Notes under the pieces: model-generated
What the model was told of the DNA's origin: nothing
The model's database searches: none
Seen by the model: the letters and a program-made list of their open reading frames with translations, nothing else
Made by a program: the position numbers and the translations under genes
NCBI GenBank assembly: GCA_034770075.1
Contig: CM068388.1
Span: 19,649,206-19,713,205, forward strand
From: Aralia elata
Taxonomy: Eukaryota; Streptophyta; Magnoliopsida; Apiales; Araliaceae
Direction: 5' to 3'
Length of the DNA: 64,000 bases
In this document: positions 58,426-64,000 of the stretch, in pieces
Layout: each line of letters opens with the position of its first letter
Numbering within the stretch: position 1 is the first letter of the stretch

Positions 58426-58667
58426 GATGTGGGAATGTTTTAGTGGGCAAAGGCAAAGCTATATAGTTAAATAACTCTTTTGAAAGTCTTGTTTTGGAGG
58501 AAAGGGATTCTCATAACTCAATGGCCGGGGCACTTTCGTTAAGAGAATTTAACCAAACTGGGATTTTGGATGCTCTCTTGAGGTTACAAGGTAATGGGGG
58601 TAGGAATTTAAGACCTAAAGGAGTGGGGATTGCTGCTGATAATTATTTTACCTCATTCTCAATGATT

Positions 58668-59180
58668 AAATGTGTGCTTGGAATATTAGGGGTTTTAATA
58701 AATCCCATAAACATAGAGATGTTATTGATTTTATAGCTGTAAATAGAGTTTCTTTATTGTGTTTGGTAGAAACAAAAATCTCTCAGGTAAAAGTTGGAAA
58801 AATTATGAGGAAATTTGGTGTGGGTTGGGAATATGTTCATAATGCTCCTGTAAATGAAAGGGCCAGAATTATTGTTTGTTGGGATGGAAATGAATTTGAT
58901 GTATCCGTTATTATGATGAATACTCAAGTTATTTTCTGCAAAGTGACTCTGAAGGGCTTATCTAAATCCTGGTACATGTCTTTCGTCTATGGGTTTAATT
59001 TTCCTGAAGATAGAATGAGTTAATGGGAATCTTTGAGGAATAATGCAAATGTCGTTGGTGACACTCCTTGGTGGGTTCTAATGGGGGATTTTAATGTGGT
59101 TAGAGCGCAGAATGAAAGGATGGGGGGAAATCCTATAGATATTTGTGAAGTGCAAGTGTTCAATGATTCTTATTGGATGA
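58668..59180 (+). pseudogene. LINE endonuclease domain, partial
   Basis: It reads CAWNIRGFNKSHKHRDVIDF, then LLCLVETKISQVKVGKI (the N and E catalytic positions), ARIIVCWDGNEFDV, SFVYGFNFPEDR, a stop, and WWVLMGDFNVVRAQNERMGG (the GDFN motif). The C-terminal SDH motif is missing: the text goes straight from VFNDSY into the linker, so the domain has an internal deletion. Confidence 0.8.
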
Positions 59181-60170
59181 AGAATGATTATTTCAAAGAT
59201 ACTTTGCAGAGAGCTTGGGATTGTGAGGTTGTGGGGAATCCTATGTTCAGACTTGGTAAAAAATTGAACAATGTGAAATATGCTTTGAAAGATTTAAAAA
59301 CCAGGCACTACAACGAAATAAGTAATAAAGTGAAATTACAGCAGGCTATTCTCAAGGAAGCTCAGGATAATTTGTATAATGATCATGCAAATGATACGCC
59401 TAGTCTTATTGAAAAGGAAGCTGTTGCAAAATACTCGGAGCTGAGGGAAGCTGAAGAAAGTTTTTACTAAGCAAAATCTAGGAATCAATGGTTGAATTTG
59501 GGGGATGATAATACTGCTTATTTTCATAAGATGGTGAACTTTAATAGAGCTAGAAACAAGATTCTAAGTATAAGGGCTGCTGACGAAACTATGTTGGAAG
59601 ATTATGATGAGGTTAAAAATGCTTTTGTGGGTCATTTCTCTAATATGTTTACAACTCAACAGGTGTATCCTATAAACAGTAAAAAAAACTAGAAGAAGTT
59701 GTGGTGAGGAAAGCTTAATGAGGATCAACAAAGGGATCTTGGTGCTAATGTAACTGAGGCTGAACTTGTTCAAGCCTCTGGCCCAGATGGATTTAATGCG
59801 TCTTTCTATTTGAAATATTGGGATGTGGTGAGTCAGGATGTCATTGAAGCAGTAAAATATTTTTTAGAAAAGGAAAATTAGTGAGGGAATGGAGCCTTAA
59901 AGTGCAGAGTCCAGAATTTGTGAAGGACTACAGAACCATTGCTTGTTAATGATAAACAGTCTGCTTTTATAGAGGAAAGGAGTATCGCTAATAACATTTT
60001 AATGATGCAAGAGGTAGTAAAAAATTATCATTTAAATTAGGGTTCTATAAGGTCTACTGTGAAAGTTGATATCATGAAAGCATATGATACAGTATGTTGG
60101 GACTACTTGTTTGATTTGTTAGAAGTGGTGAAATATCCTACAAATGTCATTAGTTGAAATCTAATTCGAG
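59181..60170 (+). pseudogene. LINE linker and truncated reverse transcriptase
   Basis: The linker has GNPMFRLGKKLNNVKYALKD and NQWLNLGDDNTAYFHKMVN, typical of plant L1 elements (W-x-x-x-G-D-x-N-T-x-Y-F-H). RT fragments are ASGPDGFNASFYLKYWDVV (59776), NDKQSAFIEERSIANNILM (59951) and VKVDIMKAYDTVCWDYLF (60065). Stops interrupt it, and the sequence leaves the family after about 60160. Confidence 0.75.
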
Positions 60171-60713
60171 CTTTAATTTAGTGGTGATTGTAAAAGTAAA
60201 ACTACATAAAATGTAATTGAGCTTGTTCTTGGAGTGGCCGGATAGTAGTTTTGTACTTTCTAGTAGAATTAAGGTTTCTTATATTTTATTATAGGGATCT
60301 TGAATTATATGACGTATGAAAATTCTAAAAAAAAGTAAAATTAATCAGTCGCTGATCATGAACTAGCCCAACGTTTTGGTTAATTATGTAAATTTTGTTT
60401 CTTGTGATTGTTTTTCTTTCAGTTTTTCTTTGTTATGGTTTTTCGCTACATTGTTATTCTCTAACGTGTAGTTAAAATAACACACCATTAAATTAAGAAG
60501 ATAAAATATGCAATATAATTAATTATTTATACAAATGATACATTTATCTAATCAAACTATTATTTTTATTTATCATTAATTATAATGTACATATTTGGGG
60601 GGAGTGAAAAACAATATTGATGATTATAATAATCTACACTTACAGATGGACTATGCTAATTTTAAAGGATAAATCCTTTGAATGATTTTTAGGCCATCTG
60701 TTTCTCACAACTA
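60171..60713. other. intergenic spacer between convergent genes
   Basis: AT-rich, no frame or repeat recognised. It should hold the 3' untranslated region of the copine gene just below 60714. Confidence 0.5.
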
Positions 60714-60841
60714 TTATGGAGCCAATCTTTCCACTTGTGGTACATTAGCAGCAGTAGGTTTGATATCTCTGCTCCGCATATAAGTCAAAAACTGACCTGG
60801 GAGCTCTTCCAGTAGGGCTTGGACAACAGAGATCTGCCCAC
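60714..60841 (-). CDS. BON: copine terminal exon
   Basis: Begins after tgtag with GTGGGCAGATC in phase 1 and ends at TAA (60714-60716). It codes for the C-terminal helix region including LLEELPGQFLTYMRSRDIKP, strongly conserved in plant copines. Confidence 0.9.
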
Positions 60842-61088
60842 CTACAGAAGAGGGGAGGGGCAGGGGTTAGTCGAAAACGTTTTAATAAAATACCTATGTA
60901 AATAAATTACTATAATTAGTAATGATGAAAAAATCTACAATCTCACAAGTCACATGTGTATTCTATAACTGCATTACTATGTAAATATGCAAGTGTACCA
61001 TTTAAAAAAAAAGGAATATATTCTGTAACTGCCTTAACCAACACGTTTAAGCAACACCCAAATGTGTTCAAATTCAAGCCCATGTTAC

Positions 61089-61137
<49 letters not shown>

Positions 61138-64000
61138 AGTGTATATATTAGAGATAAAATTTTATAGTTATATATATATAATTTTTTAGTCTATAATTTT
61201 GGAACAGACAAAAAAGGAAAATATATCTTTAATTTTGAAATGGAGGTAGTATAACTGTAAGGTGTAAGAAAATGTACTCACCATGCACCTCACGCATTGG
61301 AACAAATTGAACAATATCCCTTGTAGCGATTCTTCCCGTAGAGCTCTCTAAGCGATGTCCATTATCAGCATCAAGGATCTGCCAGTTGACAAAAACAAAT
61401 GAATGGAGAGATAAAGAAGAAGGAAGATAAACCAGCTCATATTGCAAAAGGAGTGATGTGTACTGTATAGTTCCAAGAATAGAAAACAAGTATTTACCTC
61501 CATTTGCTTAAAATCTGCACCACCAACTCCAACTATAAGAACTGATAGTGGTAGGTCAGATGCTCTAACCAGAGCATCTTTATACTGTGTTTGGTTCCCA
61601 TTCCTTGGCATGTATGGAATGGAATGACTTAAAGAATGGAATGACTTAAGGAATGGAATGGAAATGGGAATGGAATGGTCATTGTCATTTTTATGTTTGG
61701 TTTGTTCATTCATTCCGTCAGGAATAGAATCACCATTCTACTTTAGGTGTTTGGTTTACATGAATTACATTATGAATGGAATTTAAAATGATTTTTTTTT
61801 ATTTTTTATATACTACTGACTTATAAAAATGAATGAAAAAAATAAATTAAATAGAACTAAAAGAATATCTTCACTAGAAAAATATATTTTTTTATATTTT
61901 TATGCATTTAAAATTCAAATAAACACTTTCATGCATGATTTTTTTTTAAAAAAAAGCCTTGATGAACAATAATAAGGACTAATAATAAACAATAAGTTGT
62001 TTACCAATAAGTTATTTCAATAAGCCGTTTACCAATAATAAGCAATAAGTTATTTACCAATAAGCTGTTTAAATAAGCCGTTTATCAATAAGTTGTTCAA
62101 ATAATAAGTTGTTTACCAATAATAAGGACTAATAAGGTATTTAAATAAGTTGTTTACTAATAAATTGTTTACCAATAATAAGCTATTTACCAATAAGTTG
62201 TTTAAATAATAAGTTGTTTACTATTAATAAACTATTTATCAATAATAAGCTATTTAAATAATAAGTTGTTTACCAATAAGCTGTTTAAATAATAAGTTAT
62301 TTACCAATAAGTTGTTTAAATAATAAGCTGTTTAAATAATAAGTTGGTTACCAATAAGTTGTTTTCCAATAATAAGTTGTTTACCAATAATAACTTGTTT
62401 ACTAATAAGCTGTTTAAATAATAAGTTATTTACCAATAATAAGTTGTTTGCCAATAAGCTGTTTAAATAATCAGTTGTTAATTATTAATAAGTTGTTTAC
62501 CAATAATAAGTTGTTTACCAATAAGCTGTTTAAATAATAAGTTGTTTACCAATAATAAGTTGTTTAAATAATAAGTTGTTTACCAATAAGCTGTTTAAAT
62601 AATAAGTTGTTTACTAATAAGCTATTTAAATAATAAGTTGTTTACCAATAAGCTGTTTAAATAAGTTGTTTACCAATAATAAGCTGTTTACCAATAATAA
62701 GCTGTTTGAATAATAAGTTGTTTACTAATAATAAATTGTTTGAATAATAAGTTGTTTATCAATAATAAGTTGTTTGAATAATAAGTTGTTTATCAATAAT
62801 AAGTTGTTTAAATAAGTTGTTTACAAATAATAAGCTGTTTGAATAATAAGTTGTTTACCAATAATAAGTTGTTTATCAATAATAAGTTGTTTACTAATAA
62901 GCTTATTATATTTCAGATAAGCTGTTTACCAATAATAAAATGAACGAAGTAGAAGGGAATGAAATAAACCCACCTATTTAGAAAGGAATGAAAAATAATA
63001 TTTCAGATAGGAATGGAATAACTAAAGGAATGGAATGCTCATTCCAACTGACTAACCAAACATGTTTTTAGTCATTCCATTCCCAGCCCATTCCATTCCA
63101 TTCCCAGCCCATTCCATTCCATTCCCACCAACCAAACACAGCCTTAGTTTCTTGAAGATCAGTAAGGACTCCATCCTAAAAATATGGTCAAGATCTTATT
63201 GTCGAAATCATAGAAAAGTAAGAATTATATATATATAATGAAAGGAACCTATTCATAGCAATGGTGGCTATAGAGCGTTAATTGGCCATCAGATCTTCCA
63301 TTGTCCATTGCAAGATTTGACTAGCAGGATCTTTTTTAAAACAAATATGACCCTCTGTCACATTGTTTTACGAAATAACTTAACTACTGCAATATTGTGT
63401 TGCAGAGGCTAAATTGTCCTATTATTAACTCGAAATTAATAATTTTTATCTTCTGCAACACTGTTATGGAAGGTTCCATCTTTTTAAAAAAAAAATTCAA
63501 GCATTCATATCTTGTAATGGATGTTATAAGATGTGGTGGCCAGTTAAGTCCTATAGCCACCATTTACTAAAAACAAAAATAGAACTTTTTAAATGTACCG
63601 TAATAATTAGCAAGACAAAGTATTTGTTGTGATCGTAGAAAAGGGACTGGGCAGCTATTTCTGCAGCCCTGTTGATGACTTGACCAAATAGAGTCGGTCC
63701 TGAAAGAGAAACATTGCGCAAAGCGCTTGCATATGCAGCCATGATGCCTTCAATTCCTTCAACCTGTCATAGAGGGTCATTGAGACCATGAAAAATGTAC
63801 AAGAAATGTAATACTCCCTCCGTCCTAAATTAATTGTTTTTCTAGGACTTTTTTAAGTCAAATTGACTATTTTTAAAATTAATAATTAAGCATATATAAA
63901 TATATTTCTAAAATTATAAAAATTAAAATTAGTAATAAATTGTATATACTTTCTTTTGGTTATAATATCTTCACATATATGTTAGCAAAAATAGTAAAAA
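60714..64000 (-). CDS. BON: BONZAI-type copine, C-terminal exons, interrupted by a MITE
   Basis: Copines are calcium-dependent, phospholipid-binding proteins (two C2 domains plus a von Willebrand A domain). Plant BONZAI copines act at the plasma membrane and restrain NLR-type immunity. Only the end of the vWA domain is in the window. Exons on the minus strand: 63763-63599 (VEGIEGIMAAYASALRNVSL, SGPTLFGQVIN, KYFVLLIIT), 63175-61498 (DGVLTDLQETK, then a 1561-bp MITE, then DALVRASDLPLSVLIVGVGG), 61378-61282 (ILDADNGHRLESS, GRIATRDIVQFVPM) and 60841-60714 (ISVVQALLEELPGQFLTYMR to QVERLAP, stop TAA). All splice sites are GT/AG and phases agree. Upstream exons lie beyond 64000. Whether it still works depends on the MITE. 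Confidence 0.85.
61092..61133. repeat. (TA)n microsatellite in the last copine intron
   Basis: About 20 uninterrupted TA units. Confidence 0.95.
61282..61378 (-). CDS. BON: copine penultimate exon
   Basis: Acceptor ggcag before ATCCTTGATGC, donor CATG|gtgagt. It codes for ILDADNGHRLESSTGRIATR and DIVQFVPMREVH. Confidence 0.9.
61583..63143. mobile_element. PIF/Harbinger-type MITE inside a copine exon
   Basis: The left end TACTGTGTTTGGTTCCCATT and inverted right end GGCTGTGTTTGGTTGGTGGG agree at 12 of the first 14 bases. TTA on the plus strand (TAA in the gene sense) is duplicated at 61580-61582 and 63144-63146. Three-base TAA duplication and TGTTTGGTT ends are typical of Tourist/Harbinger elements. 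The ends are rich in GGAATGG. The middle is a long minisatellite. No coding capacity. Confidence 0.85.
61965..62935. repeat. minisatellite of AATAAGYTGTTTA units
   Basis: Nearly a kilobase of two interleaved units, AATAAGTTGTTTACC and AATAAGCTGTTTAA, with variants (TGTTTGAATAATAAG, GTTTATCAATAATAAG). Unit length alternates between about 13 and 18 bases. It fills the core of the Harbinger-type MITE. Confidence 0.95.
63599..63763 (-). CDS. BON: copine exon with vWA segment
   Basis: Acceptor tgacag before GTTGAAGG, donor ATTACG|gtacat. It codes for NVSLSGPTLFGQVINRAAEI and KYFVLLIIT in the von Willebrand A domain. Confidence 0.9.
63814..64000. mobile_element. Stowaway-type MITE, cut by window edge
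   Basis: CTCCCTCCGTCCTAAATTAA after TA (63812-63813) is the classic Stowaway end. The other end lies beyond 64000. It is in an intron of the copine gene. Confidence 0.75.

Larger units (their letters stand above)
57050..60170 (+). mobile_element. L1-type LINE, 3'-truncated and decayed
   Basis: In order: ORF1 with a DUF4283-like region and CCHC knuckle (57193-58425), an apurinic endonuclease domain (58668-59180), a linker, and the start of reverse transcriptase ending at KAYDTVCWDYLF (60078-60115). The YxDD palm and the poly-A tail are absent. Plant LINEs are usually truncated at the 5' end; loss of the 3' end here points to a later deletion. I could not find target duplications. The 5' boundary is approximate. 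Confidence 0.8.
61498..63175 (-). pseudogene. BON: copine exon split by a MITE
   Basis: The exon's first 11 codons (DGVLTDLQETK, 63175-63144) and its remainder (DALVRASDLPLSVLIVGVGG, ADFKQME, 61579-61498) are contiguous in other copines (ITDLQETRDSIVSASDLP in Arabidopsis). Here they are separated by 61583-63143. If the MITE is retained, translation runs 24 codons into it, to TAA at 63068-63070, removing the C-terminal part of the protein. Confidence 0.85.

Noticed and set aside
61583..63143. Insertion in the copine exon as an hAT element
   Set aside because: No 8-bp duplication is present. A 3-bp TAA duplication and TGTTTGGTT ends fit PIF/Harbinger.

Overview
The window is nuclear DNA from a flowering plant with a large, repeat-rich genome, most likely a dicot. 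Supporting this are interrupted genes of plant type (a DHHC-type S-acyltransferase closest to Arabidopsis PAT17 and a BONZAI-type copine), plant retrotransposon lineages (Ty1/copia, Tat/Ogre-type Ty3/gypsy, L1 LINE, tRNA-derived SINE), and many MITEs. The species cannot be named from sequence alone. Only two host genes are visible. Nearly everything else is transposable-element sequence, much of it nested.

Layout. 1-4230: decayed copia element on the minus strand, cut by the window edge (gag, protease and pre-integrase pieces, PBS, one LTR). 4445-7791: a 3.3-kb non-coding insertion with LTR-like ends. 7792-9635: AT-rich sequence with a copia pol scrap. 9636-21009: a complete LTR retrotransposon (TSD GACAT, near-identical LTRs, Tat/Ogre-type PBS and PPT) whose pol is reduced to scrambled pieces and which carries two tandem-repeat arrays with 100-bp and 140-bp periods. 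21918-26077: inverted-repeat elements of Mutator MITE type, including a 300-bp near-perfect palindrome. 26078-32770: a Mutator-like transposase remnant followed by a plant-mobile-domain gene, itself hit by an hAT-like element and a MITE. 33565-34531: a GC-rich terminal-inverted-repeat element.

34701-56838: the S-acyltransferase gene on the plus strand, nine recognisable exons over 22 kb. It has a stop codon in exon 1, a frameshift in exon 9 and no 3' exons, so it is very probably a pseudogene. Intron 2 holds a mitochondrial-like insert and a tiny SINE with an 18-bp target duplication. Intron 7 holds a Stowaway MITE and, directly beside it, a 10.3-kb non-autonomous copia-related retrotransposon (TSD AACTT). 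Downstream, at about 57050-60170, lies a LINE that is truncated at its 3' end.

60714-64000: the last four exons of a copine gene on the minus strand, converging on the S-acyltransferase gene. A 1561-bp PIF/Harbinger-type MITE with an internal minisatellite sits inside a conserved coding exon, with a TAA target duplication. Its ends read GT and AG in the gene's sense and would leave the frame open if spliced, so it could act as a new intron. This is the most testable novelty in the window. Other main points are the young but coding-dead Tat element with its in-element satellite array, and the CGTAGAG-rich LTRs of the copia-derived element.
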